Below, piece by piece: positions 41,834-49,494 of a stretch of DNA of 64,000 nt (its first letter is position 1; every line of letters starts with the position of its first letter). The translations under genes and the position numbers were made by a program. The notes beneath the pieces are model-generated. The model had not been told where the DNA came from. It did not search any database and saw only the letters and a program-made list of their open reading frames with translations. The stretch comes from JAEZHK01 sp040768845 (GTDB taxonomy: Bacteria > Bacillota > Clostridia > Christensenellales > Aristaeellaceae), in assembly GCA_040768845.1 (NCBI GenBank), contig JAXGME010000002.1, forward strand, positions 372,001-436,000. Reading direction: 5' to 3'.

Positions 41834-42709
41834 TTATTGCGTAAGATGTGTCGCGCCCGTCGTGTCCGGTGCGCGGATCAGGCCGCAGCGCGCACAGTGA
41901 AAGAGGTACTGCTGCAAAATGCCCGCGTGGGGGCCAAAGCGGGCGCGCGCGGTTTCCGCCAGCGCCCGCCCGGTCTTGCCCTCCAGCGCGAGCCACTCGC
42001 GGGAGAGGCGCGCTACCCATACGTCCACCGGGTACGCCGAAAGGTGTCCGCAGCCAAAGAGCAGCACGCAGTCCGCTACCTTGGGCCCGACGCCGGGCAG
42101 TTCCAGAAGCCTTTCGCGGGCGTCCCCGTACGCCATGCCGGCCAGCGCCTCCAGCGGGAATCCCGCCGCCACCGCCCGGGCGCTCTCCACAAGGTACGCC
42201 GCCCGGTAGCCAAAGCCCATCCCGCGCAGCGCGTCCTCCCCCGCCGCCGCCAGCGCCTCCGGCGCGGGAAACGCAGCAAGCACCAGGCCGAAGGCGTCCA
42301 CGCGGTCGCCAAAGGCCTCGCAAAGCGCGCGCACCAGCTTGCCAATGCGGGCGGTATTGTTGTTCTGGGAAATCAGAAAGGTCACCAGCGCCTCCCAGGG
42401 CGGCTGCCGGAGCAGCCGAAGCCCGGGAAGCCGGGAAAACGCCTCGACCGCCCACGGGCAGTCCTGAAATTCCCCCGCGACGGCCAGATAGTCCCTGTCC
42501 AGATCAAAGTAGCGGCGCAGCGCCGCCTCGGGGGTGTCCTCAGGCGCCTCCACCAAAATGCCCGCGCCCGCCTGGCGGACGCGCATCGGAACCCCGCCGG
42601 AAACCGCCGTGAACGCGCCGTCCCGCGCCTGCCAGTGAAATGCCTGGGCGCTCTCGGTCAGCGTCAGGCGCGCGTCAAAGGCCGCGCTCGAAAAGTCAAA
42701 CAACCGCAT
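41834..42709 (-). CDS. 8-oxoguanine DNA glycosylase, OGG1-type (HhH-GPD)
   Basis: A 291-residue base-excision repair enzyme. It has an N-terminal OGG_N beta domain (about residues 1-105) and a helix-hairpin-helix GPD domain: LLRQPPWEALVTFLISQNNN and the hairpin LPGVGPKVADCVLLFGCGH with the catalytic Lys (in GPKVAD) and the downstream Asp in AYPVDVWV. This pattern is characteristic of OGG1-like bifunctional glycosylase/lyases of Clostridia. The ATG at 42709 is 21 bases after the nitroreductase stop, so they are probably cotranscribed. Confidence 0.92.
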   Translation of the reverse strand: MRLFDFSSAAFDARLTLTESAQAFHWQARDGAFTAVSGGVPMRVRQAGAGILVEAPEDTPEAALRRYFDLDRDYLAVAGEFQDCPWAVEAFSRLPGLRLLRQPPWEALVTFLISQNNNTARIGKLVRALCEAFGDRVDAFGLVLAAFPAPEALAAAGEDALRGMGFGYRAAYLVESARAVAAGFPLEALAGMAYGDARERLLELPGVGPKVADCVLLFGCGHLSAYPVDVWVARLSREWLALEGKTGRALAETARARFGPHAGILQQYLFHCARCGLIRAPDTTGATHLTQ

Positions 42710-42730
42710 GCTGTCATCGCCCGATTTCGC

Positions 42731-43234
42731 TTACAGTACCCGCACCCGCGCGGGGTCAAACCGGCCGCGGGCCGGGGGCGCCTCCGCGGGAACGCCCAGG
42801 GCGACCAGCGAGAAGGGGACGCTGCCGCCCACAATCTCCCGGATCGCGTCCATCCGCTCCTTCTGCGGGTACACGCCGCACCACACCGCGCCGTAGCCCA
42901 GCGCCGTCGCCTGCAAAAGCAGGTTTTCCGTGGCGGCGGCGCAGTCCTGCGGCCAGTATTCCGGCATGCCGCCGGGCAGCAGATCCGGCCGCGCGCCCAC
43001 CACCACCGCCAGCGAGGCCTCCGCCGCCATCCGGGCGTAGGGGTGCGCCGCGGCGATCCGCTCCAGCGTCCTGCGGTCCCGGACGACGGTAAAATCCCAG
43101 GGCCGGGTATTGCAGGCGCTGGGGGCCATCATCGCCGCCTCCAGCATCAGCCGGAGGTGCGCCTCGGGGACGGCCGCCCCCGGAATGTATTTTCGAATGC
43201 TGCGCCGCGCGCGAATGGCTTCCGTCGCGTCCAC
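42731..43234 (-). CDS. Nitroreductase family flavoprotein
   Basis: A 167-residue FMN-dependent oxidoreductase. It has the family N-terminus EAIRARRSIRKYIPG with the FMN-phosphate-binding Arg residues, MAPSACNTRPWDFTVV, and the C-terminal ALGYGAVWCGVYP and VALGVPAEAPP segments. The start is GTG at 43234 with a GGGGGAG site upstream; a longer reading frame begins in the promoter and is rejected. The substrate (nitro compounds, quinones or other) is unknown. Upstream partner of the OGG-type glycosylase gene. Confidence 0.92.
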   Translation of the reverse strand: MDATEAIRARRSIRKYIPGAAVPEAHLRLMLEAAMMAPSACNTRPWDFTVVRDRRTLERIAAAHPYARMAAEASLAVVVGARPDLLPGGMPEYWPQDCAAATENLLLQATALGYGAVWCGVYPQKERMDAIREIVGGSVPFSLVALGVPAEAPPARGRFDPARVRVL

Positions 43235-43262
43235 GGGCCTCTCCCCCTTTTCACAAAACGAT

Positions 43263-43291
43263 ACCATATCACTCGGCCCGCCCGCTGTCAA
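43263..43291 (-). promoter_or_regulatory. Promoter of the nitroreductase / glycosylase genes
   Basis: On the minus strand TTGACA (43286-43291), 17 bases, TATGGT (43263-43268). Confidence 0.65.
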
Positions 43292-43317
43292 GCGCAAATC
43301 GTTTTACACAAACGCGG

Positions 43318-43346
43318 TTGCGCCCGGTCGGCCCGGAGGATACAAT
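43318..43346 (+). promoter_or_regulatory. Promoter of the 75-residue protein gene
   Basis: TTGCGC (43318-43323), 17 bases, TACAAT (43341-43346). Confidence 0.65.
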
Positions 43347-43390
43347 GGCAGGCGCGGCCTTGGCCGCCATCAAAATGCAGGAGGTACCCC

Positions 43391-43618
43391 ATGACCGACC
43401 AGAACAACACCCCCAAGAGCCTCGAGGAAGTCATGAACCCGGAGGGCGCCAAGCGCGTCAACTGGGCGGGCTTTGTGGAGGGCCAGGTCGTCGCGTTCTT
43501 CGACGCCAACGAGCTGGAGAAGATGAGCATCGAGGACGGCAACGGCAACAAGGCCAAGCTGCAGCGCACGCGGGTGGGCAGCATCAAAATTGAATATACC
43601 TCACAGGTGGTGCTGTAA
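43391..43618 (+). CDS. Small cytosolic protein of unknown function (75 residues)
   Basis: A 75-residue acidic protein, MTDQNNTPKSLEEVMNPEGA at the start, then a probable small beta-rich domain with RVNWAGFVEGQVVAFFDANE and a C-terminus ending SIKIEYTSQVVL. No Cys, membrane span or known motif. The ATG at 43391 follows AGGAGG. It has its own promoter and terminator, which supports a real gene. A larger frame covering it on the same strand is the antisense of the two genes to its left and is not coding. Not recognised by family. Confidence 0.75.
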   Translation: MTDQNNTPKSLEEVMNPEGAKRVNWAGFVEGQVVAFFDANELEKMSIEDGNGNKAKLQRTRVGSIKIEYTSQVVL

Positions 43619-43624
43619 AACAAG

Positions 43625-43648
43625 TCCCCGCCGGATCGGCGGGGATTT
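43625..43648. terminator. Terminator between the 75-residue protein and C39-like genes
   Basis: An 8-bp stem (TCCCCGCC / GGCGGGGA) then TTTCT on the plus strand. It is placed between convergent stop codons and may work on both strands. Confidence 0.65.
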
Positions 43649-44551
43649 CTACGCCAGACGCTTTCTGCCCGGCGCGGCGCAGATCATAAACGGGTCGTCA
43701 GACTTGCTCTCCTTCAGGATCTGCTCCAGCGGAAACGTCTGGAAGCAGTGGTCAAGGGTGGCGGGATCGTTGACGTAGATGCTGCCGTCCGGCGCGACGC
43801 CGCGAAGCACGATGTAGTGGCCGTTGTCGGTGAATGTCCCCCGCCCCATGTGGGCGATGACCGGGCTTCCCGCCTCGAGCGCCGCCAGGATCGCCGCCTC
43901 GTCGGGCTCGATCCACTTTCCGTCCACGCCGTAGAGCGAGGCGAGCCTGGTCAGCGCCTCGTGCTCCAGGCCGTACCCCCGGTACAGGCCGTGCTCCGCC
44001 GCCCAGCGAAACAGCGTGTAGGGCGTCTGATCGTTCACCCCCGTCAGGCAGGACACCACCATCGATACCGCCACCGCGCCGCAGCCGGAGGTCCAGACGC
44101 TGATGTCCCGCCCGTTCAGCGTGGCGACGACGGTCTTGTAATCGCGCTGGATCAGCGCGGGCATCCGGAGTCCGCCGTCGGGATAGACCGCGCTCTCCAG
44201 CACGTAATCCCCCGTGAGGGCGCTCCCCTCGGCCAGCACCATCCCGGCGGCGGGCGTCTCATCGGGCGCGGCGGGCAGCTCGGGCGGGGGCGTGGGGGTT
44301 GGGGTGGGCGCGGGCGTCAAAGCGGGTACCGCCGGTGCCGCGAGCACCCTCGTCCCCTCTCCGCCCTCCACCGGCGGAGGCTCGGCCGGCGCGGCGGAGG
44401 CGGTCGGCGCGGGCGTCAAAGCGGGCGAAGGCGCGGCCTTGCGGTGCACACCGCCGTTGGGGAGTACCGCCAGCACGATCACACCCGCCACCACGACGGC
44501 GGCGATGGACAACGCCTGCGCCAGCCGATCCAGAACCGTCAAGCCGTCCAT
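43649..44551 (-). CDS. Secreted C39-like cysteine peptidase family protein
   Basis: A 300-residue protein with an N-terminal membrane anchor (about residues 13-31) and a Pro/Ala/Thr-rich linker (about 38-100). The C39_2-type papain-like domain shows a Gln in ALIQRDYKT, Cys in TSGCGAVAVSMV, His in DNGHYIVLRG and Asn/Asp in IYVNDPATLDH. The triad appears intact, so it may cleave peptides or cell-wall stems outside the cell. The annotated ATG is directly on the ribosome site; a TTG three codons later would have better spacing. It has its own promoter. Confidence 0.82.
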   Translation of the reverse strand: MDGLTVLDRLAQALSIAAVVVAGVIVLAVLPNGGVHRKAAPSPALTPAPTASAAPAEPPPVEGGEGTRVLAAPAVPALTPAPTPTPTPPPELPAAPDETPAAGMVLAEGSALTGDYVLESAVYPDGGLRMPALIQRDYKTVVATLNGRDISVWTSGCGAVAVSMVVSCLTGVNDQTPYTLFRWAAEHGLYRGYGLEHEALTRLASLYGVDGKWIEPDEAAILAALEAGSPVIAHMGRGTFTDNGHYIVLRGVAPDGSIYVNDPATLDHCFQTFPLEQILKESKSDDPFMICAAPGRKRLA

Positions 44552-44595
44552 CCCTCCCCTTCGCGCGGCCGCATTCCCAAAAGCCTGTGTGGCGT

Positions 44596-44625
44596 ATTAT
44601 AAACCGCGGGCCCGGCCCCTGTCAA
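44596..44625 (-). promoter_or_regulatory. Promoter of the C39-like gene
   Basis: On the minus strand TTGACA (44620-44625), 18 bases, TATAAT (44596-44601). Confidence 0.75.
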
Positions 44626-44635
44626 ATCCCGCCGG

Positions 44636-44992
44636 CTACGCCTGCGGCGGAAATACGACCGTCAGGAGCATCTTGAACTTTTCAAGGCCGTACACCGCGT
44701 GGGGCACGCGGGCGGGCATGACGATGGTCTGCCCCTGACCCACCTGAAACGCCTCGCCGCCGATGGTGATCCGGGCAAGGCCATCCAATACCGCGATCAT
44801 CGCGTCGCCGGAGGATTCGTGGGAACTGATCTCCTCGCCCTTGTCAAAGGCAAAGAGCGTGAGGCTCACGGCCTTGTTCTGGGCCAGCGTCTTGCTGACC
44901 ACCTGGCCCGGCTGGTAGGCCACCAGGTCCGTCAGCGTGTGGACGGTGGAAAAGTCGATGTTCCTGATGTAGTGGGCGCCATCTGAATTCAT
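44636..44992 (-). CDS. Single-domain cupin protein
   Basis: A 118-residue cupin with motif 1 around FDKGEEISSHESSGDAMIAV and motif 2 around VGQGQTIVMPARVPHAVY. Only some of the usual metal-binding His/Glu are present (H in SSHES, D in GDAM, H in PHAVY). Family members bind small ligands or act as simple isomerases or sensors. The ATG at 44992 follows AAAGGA by about eight bases; an ATG three codons upstream overlaps that site. It sits downstream of the FGGY kinase gene, but a terminator lies between. Confidence 0.85.
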   Translation of the reverse strand: MNSDGAHYIRNIDFSTVHTLTDLVAYQPGQVVSKTLAQNKAVSLTLFAFDKGEEISSHESSGDAMIAVLDGLARITIGGEAFQVGQGQTIVMPARVPHAVYGLEKFKMLLTVVFPPQA

Positions 44993-45100
44993 AACGCTCA
45001 TCCTTTCGGGTTTGATGCAATGAATATACCCACCTTTCGGCCCTTTGAGACGCGCCGCCGCCCACGGTCGGGGCCTGCGCCGGGCGCTCAAAGTGGTTTG

Positions 45101-45140
45101 AAAAAGGCCCCGCCCGCAGGCGGAGCCTGCGGGCGGGGCC
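45101..45140 (-). terminator. Terminator of the FGGY kinase gene
   Basis: A 15-bp stem (arms 45126-45140 and 45106-45120, loop of five) followed on the minus strand by TTTTTC. Confidence 0.9.
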
Positions 45141-45158
45141 AGCGGACAAAAAACCCTG

Positions 45159-46760
45159 TCAGCGCAGGGCCTCCACCGCGGCCTTTTCCGCGGGCAGCCC
45201 CGCCACGTAGCGGTCCATGAAGGCGGCAAAGCCCGCCTCGTCCGCCGGGTCGGGCGCGAGGGTCTGCCCGGCCTTGCCGGCAAACACCTTGTCCGCCAGG
45301 TAATTTTCGAACTTTTCACCCTTCTCCCTGCGCACCAGGTACGCCGCCAGAATCGCGATGCCCCAGGCGCCGCCCTCGCCCGCCGTCTCCATCACGGTGA
45401 CAGGCGCGTGGATGGCCGCGGCCATGATGCTCTGGCCCACGCCCTTGGCCTTGAAAAAGCCGCCGTGGCCGTAGATCTTGTCAATGGCCACCTTTTCCTC
45501 GTCCAGCAGGATGTCCATGCCCAGCTTCAGCGCGCCCAGCGCCGCGTAGAGGTGCGCGCGCATGAAATTGGCCAGCGTAAACTTTGCGTCCGGCATGCGC
45601 ACCATCAGCGGACGGCCTTCGTCAAGGCCCGTCAGCGGCTCGCCCGACACGTAGTTGTAGGAGAGCACGCCGCCCGCGTCCTTGTCCGCCTCCATGGCCT
45701 TGAAAAAGAGCTGATCCAGCACCTTGCCCAGCTTTATTTCCATGCCCAGGCCCGCCGCGAACTCCTGGAACAACCCCGCCCAGGCGTCGATGTCCGACGA
45801 ACAGTTGTTGCAGTGCACCATCGCCACCGGCATGCCGCTGGGGGTGGTGACCATGTCGATCTCGGTGTGCAGCCTTTGAAGCGCCTTCTCCAGCACGATC
45901 ATCGCAAAGATGGACGTGCCGGCGGACACGTTGCCGGTGCGGGGCGCGACGGAGTTGGTGGCCACCATGCCGGTGCCCGCGTCGCCCTCCGGGGGGCACA
46001 TGGGGATGCCCGGCGTCAGCGCGCCGCCGTCGTCCAAAAGCTTCGCGCCCTCGGCGGTCAGCACGCCCGCGTCCTCGCCGGCCACCAGCACCTTGGGCAG
46101 AATGCCGCCGATCGTCCAGGAAAAGCCCTTGGGCGCCACCAGCGCCTGAAACTTGTCCAGCATGCCCCGGTCGTAGTCAAAGGTGGTGCTGTCGATGGGG
46201 AACATGCCGGAGGCGTCGCCCACGCCCAGCACCTTCCGGCCCGTCAGCTTCCAGTGGACGTAGCCCGCCAGCGTGGTGATAAAGGCAACCTTGCCCACGT
46301 GGGGCTCGCCGTTCAGAACCGCCTGATACAAATGGGCGATAGACCAGCGCAGCGGGATGTTGAAGCCCAGAAGCTCCGTGAGCTCCGCCGCCGCCGGGCC
46401 GGTGGTGGTGTTGCGCCAGGTGCGAAAGGGCGCCAGCAGGTTGCCCTGCGCGTCAAAGGCCAGGTAGCCGTGCATCATCGCGCTGACGCCGATGCCGCCC
46501 ACGCGCATGAGCGCCACGCCGTACTTTTCCGCCACGTTGGCGCGCAGCTTGGCGTAGCAGTCGCGAAGGCCGGCCCACACGTCCTCCAGGCTGTAGGTCC
46601 ACACGCCGTTTTCCAGCCGGTTCTCCCAGTCGTGGCCGCCGGAGGCGATGGGCTCGTGCGCTTCGTCCACCAGAACGGCCTTGATGCGCGTGGAGCCAAG
46701 CTCAATGCCCAGGGCCGTCTTGCCGCTTTCAATCGCCAGGCGGATTTGGTCCATGTCCAT
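45159..46760 (-). CDS. FGGY-family carbohydrate kinase
   Basis: A 533-residue sugar kinase. The N-terminal ATPase fold starts GKTALGIELGSTRIKAVL (phosphate 1 loop) and has SAMMHGYLAFD, FRTWRNTTT and WKLTGRKVLGVGDASGM. The second domain carries SAGTSIFAMIV and IYGHGGFFKAKGVGQSIMA. The long, distinctive sequence matches a branch of FGGY kinases common in gut Clostridia and usually labelled xylulokinase-like; the true sugar (xylulose, ribulose, fuculose or other) is not settled by sequence. The ATG at 46760 follows GGGAGTG. It is monocistronic, with no isomerase or aldolase beside it. Confidence 0.9.
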   Translation of the reverse strand: MDMDQIRLAIESGKTALGIELGSTRIKAVLVDEAHEPIASGGHDWENRLENGVWTYSLEDVWAGLRDCYAKLRANVAEKYGVALMRVGGIGVSAMMHGYLAFDAQGNLLAPFRTWRNTTTGPAAAELTELLGFNIPLRWSIAHLYQAVLNGEPHVGKVAFITTLAGYVHWKLTGRKVLGVGDASGMFPIDSTTFDYDRGMLDKFQALVAPKGFSWTIGGILPKVLVAGEDAGVLTAEGAKLLDDGGALTPGIPMCPPEGDAGTGMVATNSVAPRTGNVSAGTSIFAMIVLEKALQRLHTEIDMVTTPSGMPVAMVHCNNCSSDIDAWAGLFQEFAAGLGMEIKLGKVLDQLFFKAMEADKDAGGVLSYNYVSGEPLTGLDEGRPLMVRMPDAKFTLANFMRAHLYAALGALKLGMDILLDEEKVAIDKIYGHGGFFKAKGVGQSIMAAAIHAPVTVMETAGEGGAWGIAILAAYLVRREKGEKFENYLADKVFAGKAGQTLAPDPADEAGFAAFMDRYVAGLPAEKAAVEALR

Positions 46761-46833
46761 ACTATCACTCCCGTATTGATCGTTCAGAAAACGCGCCGTT
46801 CCCGGACCGGGCGCGCCCGCCGGGTTCCCCATC

Positions 46834-46861
46834 ATTGTACCATATTTTACATTCAAAGCAA
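46834..46861 (-). promoter_or_regulatory. Probable promoter of the FGGY kinase gene
   Basis: On the minus strand TTGCTT (46856-46861), 16 bases, TACAAT (46834-46839). Confidence 0.5.
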
Positions 46862-46932
46862 ACCGCCCCGGAGATTTTTTGGGCGCGCCGGGCGCCTCCG
46901 GAAAAAACCAGCGCGCACCCCGCTCCGCGTCG

Positions 46933-46961
46933 TTGACAAACCGGGGCCGCGCCGCTATAAT
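46933..46961 (+). promoter_or_regulatory. Consensus promoter of a putative structured RNA
   Basis: Perfect TTGACA (46933-46938), 17 bases, perfect TATAAT (46956-46961), followed by no credible ORF. Confidence 0.8.
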
Positions 46962-46967
46962 CAGGAC

Positions 46968-47182
46968 GTGAGCATTCCTCTCCTGGGGTGTGCGCCACGT
47001 GACCGCTTTTACCCACATCTTCACAAAAGGATTCCGGGTCGGCGTATGGATGTCAGGCCTCCTCTTGAGTGGAAGACAGCAAATACCCGCAGGTTTCCGC
47101 CCTGCCTGAGCGGCGGGTGAAAAAGCGGAAGCGAACGGCACTCTGGGAACGAATGATCACAGGGGCGAAAGCCTCTTTTTTT
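46968..47182 (+). ncRNA. Putative structured non-coding RNA of about 215 bases, 6S RNA-like
   Basis: It is framed by a consensus promoter and a terminator (AGGGGC-GAAA-GCCTCT then seven T, 47161-47182). The two ends can pair (GTGA/TCAC, CATTC/GAATG, further GTGTGC/GGCAC-type pairing), giving one long closed rod. Inside is a hairpin GTTTCCGC/GCGGAAGC enclosing CCTGCC/GGCGGG. Length, single long helix and 5' element CCTGGGGTGTGCGCCA suggest 6S RNA, which binds RNA polymerase in stationary phase. SRP RNA and tmRNA hallmarks were not found. The family is uncertain; the transcription unit itself is better supported. Confidence 0.5.
47161..47182 (+). terminator. Terminator of the putative structured RNA
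   Basis: A 6-bp stem with GAAA tetraloop followed by seven T residues. Confidence 0.75.
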
Positions 47183-47253
47183 GCCTTTTGGCCGCGCCCG
47201 TCCCGCTTACGAGGCGCGCATTTGCGGTTCGCCGAAAAAAACCCCCGGCAAAT

Positions 47254-47282
47254 TTGACAAAACCCCATAAGCTTATTATAAT
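47254..47282 (+). promoter_or_regulatory. Consensus promoter of the Big2/CapA gene
   Basis: Perfect TTGACA (47254-47259), 17 bases, perfect TATAAT (47277-47282). Confidence 0.85.
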
Positions 47283-47315
47283 GAGTAGGGAAAATAAACC
47301 ATTTGGAGTACATCC

Positions 47316-49361
47316 ATGAAAAAATGGCTTATCTTATGCTGCGCGGCCGCGCTTTTCCTTGCATTTGCTTCGGGCGCCGCCCTCGCATCGGGCGTGGTGA
47401 CGGACGTCAGGTTCCCCGAGGATTTCGGGAGCGTCGACGTGGGCCAGACGGTCACCGTGGACGCAATCGTCACCCCCGCCGACACCGGCGCGACGGTGCG
47501 GTGGTCGAGCAGCCGATCGCAGTACGCCACCGTGAGGGCACTGGACGGGGACACCTGCGTCATCCAGGGCAAGCGGATGGGCAGCACCAAGATCACCGCC
47601 AAGGTGGGCGGCAAGACCTTCACGAAGATGCTCTACGTCCGGGCCCCGAAGGCCTCCTCCATCAAGCTGAACGCAAAAAGCGTCACGCTGAACCCCAGCG
47701 GCAACCATTCCACCTACACGCTGACGGCCCGGCTGACGCCCACCTACCATTCCGATTCCGTGGAATGGTCGACCAGCGATGAAACGATCGTCTCCCTCGC
47801 GCCAAACGGCAATACCTGCGTCGTCACCGCCCGCGCAGACGGCAGTTCGGCGCAGAAGGCCACCGTTACCGCGACGCTCACGAAGGCGAAAAAGTCCGCC
47901 TCCGCAACCTTCACCGTGACCAAGATCCCCGAAAAGTACGTGCGCATCTCCACCCGCACGGTGGTGCCGCTTTACTCCGGACGCACGCTGACCGCCACCG
48001 TCTACCCCACCAACGCCTTCAACCAAACCGTCGCCTGGGAAGTGATCAAGAATCCGGACCGCGTCAAGCTGACGGACAATGGCGACGGCACCGCGCGGGT
48101 AGAGGGCGTTCGGGCGGGCACATCCGTCATCCGCGTCACCGCCGCCAACGGCAAGAGCGCCACCTGTACCGTGACGGTCAAGCTGGTGCGCCTCTCCAGC
48201 CTCTCGGTCACCCCCTCCAGCAAGACCGTGGAGAAGGACAAGACCTACGAGATCAAGATCAAGCGCTCCCCCACCTACGTGTCCTACCCGGACGTGACCA
48301 TCACTTCCAGCAACGAGTCTGTCGCCACCGTCAAGCAGACCGACGGCAAGTGGATTGTGACGGGCACGGGCCGCGGCTACGCCAAGCTGTACGTTTCGGC
48401 GGACAATGGCCGCGTAAAGCGCACCCTCAGCGTCCGCGTGCTGGACTACACCAACCCCACCACCGTGACGGTGTCCGCCATCGGCGACGTGATGCTGGGC
48501 GGCGACCCGCGCAAGTCCTCCTTCGGACGCTTTGAGGACCTCTGGAAGAAGGGTTCGGGCTACTTCTTCGCCAAGATCAAGAGCGAGCTCAAGGGCATCT
48601 CCATCGCAAACCTCGAAATGCCGCTGATCAACACCTCCAAGGTGGCGAACGGCTCCCGCAGCTACATCTTCCGCGGCAAGACCACCTACGCCCAGGCGCT
48701 GAAAGCCGGCGGCGTCGACGCGGTGGATCTGGACAACAACCACATCATGGACTACGGCTCCTCCGGTTACAACAGCACCCGCTCGGCCGTCAGCGGCCAG
48801 GGCATCGGCTCCTTTGGCCGGGGCAAGGTGTGCTACATCACGCAGAACGGCGTCAAGGTCGGCTTTGCCGGCTTCCGGCCGGAGAGTATCTCCCTGTCCA
48901 AGATGAAGTCCAGCGTCAAGGCCCTCAAGCAGCGGTGCGACGTGGCGGTCATCTCGTTCCACTGGGGCACCGAATACCGCTACAAGGCGACGGCGAGCCA
49001 GGTGGCCTACGGCCGCGCGGCGGTGCAGGCGGGGGCGGACCTGGTGCTGGGCCACGGCCCCCACGTGGTGGGCGGCATTGAGCTGTACCGGAATAAGCAC
49101 ATCGTCTACAGCCTGGGCACCATCATCTCCACGGTCACCCTGCCCGACGATACCGACTGCTTCATCTACCGGCACACCTTCGCGGTGACCGATACGTCCA
49201 AGGGCGTCGCGGTTTCCAACGCGGGCTTTGACATCGTCCCCGCGACGATGTCCGGAAGCACCAGCTACAACGACGCCCAGCCCCAGTTGGAGAGCGGCAG
49301 CGCAGCGTCGAAGATTGTCAGCAAGATCAAAAGCGCCTCCCCAGACAATAACCCCTTCTGA
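47316..49361 (+). CDS. Secreted CapA-type protein with four Big2-like Ig domains
   Basis: A 681-residue exported protein with signal peptide (about 1-24). Roughly four bacterial Ig-like (Big2) repeats follow at residues 28-375, recognised by WSSSRSQYATV, WSTSDETIVSL and SSNESVATV patterns and the GxAxITA-type closing strands. The C-terminal part (about 385-640) is a PGA_cap/CapA metallophosphoesterase-like domain with SAIGDVMLGGD, ANLEMPL, DLDNNHIMDYG, SFHWGTEY and GHGPHVVGG. CapA-type enzymes are tied to poly-gamma-glutamate capsules, but many gut bacteria carry them without capBC. No capsule genes lie next door. Surface exposure is likely. Confidence 0.9.
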   Translation: MKKWLILCCAAALFLAFASGAALASGVVTDVRFPEDFGSVDVGQTVTVDAIVTPADTGATVRWSSSRSQYATVRALDGDTCVIQGKRMGSTKITAKVGGKTFTKMLYVRAPKASSIKLNAKSVTLNPSGNHSTYTLTARLTPTYHSDSVEWSTSDETIVSLAPNGNTCVVTARADGSSAQKATVTATLTKAKKSASATFTVTKIPEKYVRISTRTVVPLYSGRTLTATVYPTNAFNQTVAWEVIKNPDRVKLTDNGDGTARVEGVRAGTSVIRVTAANGKSATCTVTVKLVRLSSLSVTPSSKTVEKDKTYEIKIKRSPTYVSYPDVTITSSNESVATVKQTDGKWIVTGTGRGYAKLYVSADNGRVKRTLSVRVLDYTNPTTVTVSAIGDVMLGGDPRKSSFGRFEDLWKKGSGYFFAKIKSELKGISIANLEMPLINTSKVANGSRSYIFRGKTTYAQALKAGGVDAVDLDNNHIMDYGSSGYNSTRSAVSGQGIGSFGRGKVCYITQNGVKVGFAGFRPESISLSKMKSSVKALKQRCDVAVISFHWGTEYRYKATASQVAYGRAAVQAGADLVLGHGPHVVGGIELYRNKHIVYSLGTIISTVTLPDDTDCFIYRHTFAVTDTSKGVAVSNAGFDIVPATMSGSTSYNDAQPQLESGSAASKIVSKIKSASPDNNPF

Positions 49362-49373
49362 TCTTTTTCCCCG

Positions 49374-49402
49374 CGCGGCCCCACCCGGGGCCGCGTTTTT
49401 TT
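49374..49402 (+). terminator. Terminator of the Big2/CapA gene
   Basis: A 9-bp GC stem (CGCGGCCCC / GGGGCCGCG), loop ACCC, then seven T residues. Confidence 0.9.
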
Positions 49403-49412
49403 GCGCGCCCGC

Positions 49413-49441
49413 TTGCTTCCGGCGCTCAAAAGTTGTATAGT
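49413..49441 (+). promoter_or_regulatory. Promoter of the PfkB-family kinase gene
   Basis: TTGCTT (49413-49418), 17 bases, TATAGT (49436-49441). Confidence 0.6.
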
Positions 49442-49494
49442 AAAAGGCGTGTAATGATTGCGCTTTTTTGAAAGCGCCGGGGAGTGCATACCGT

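Noticed and set aside
46968..47182. SRP RNA or tmRNA identity for the structured RNA
   Set aside because: The SRP GGAA tetraloop/asymmetric loop pattern and Alu motif are not convincing, and the length and lack of a tag frame or tRNA-like end exclude tmRNA.
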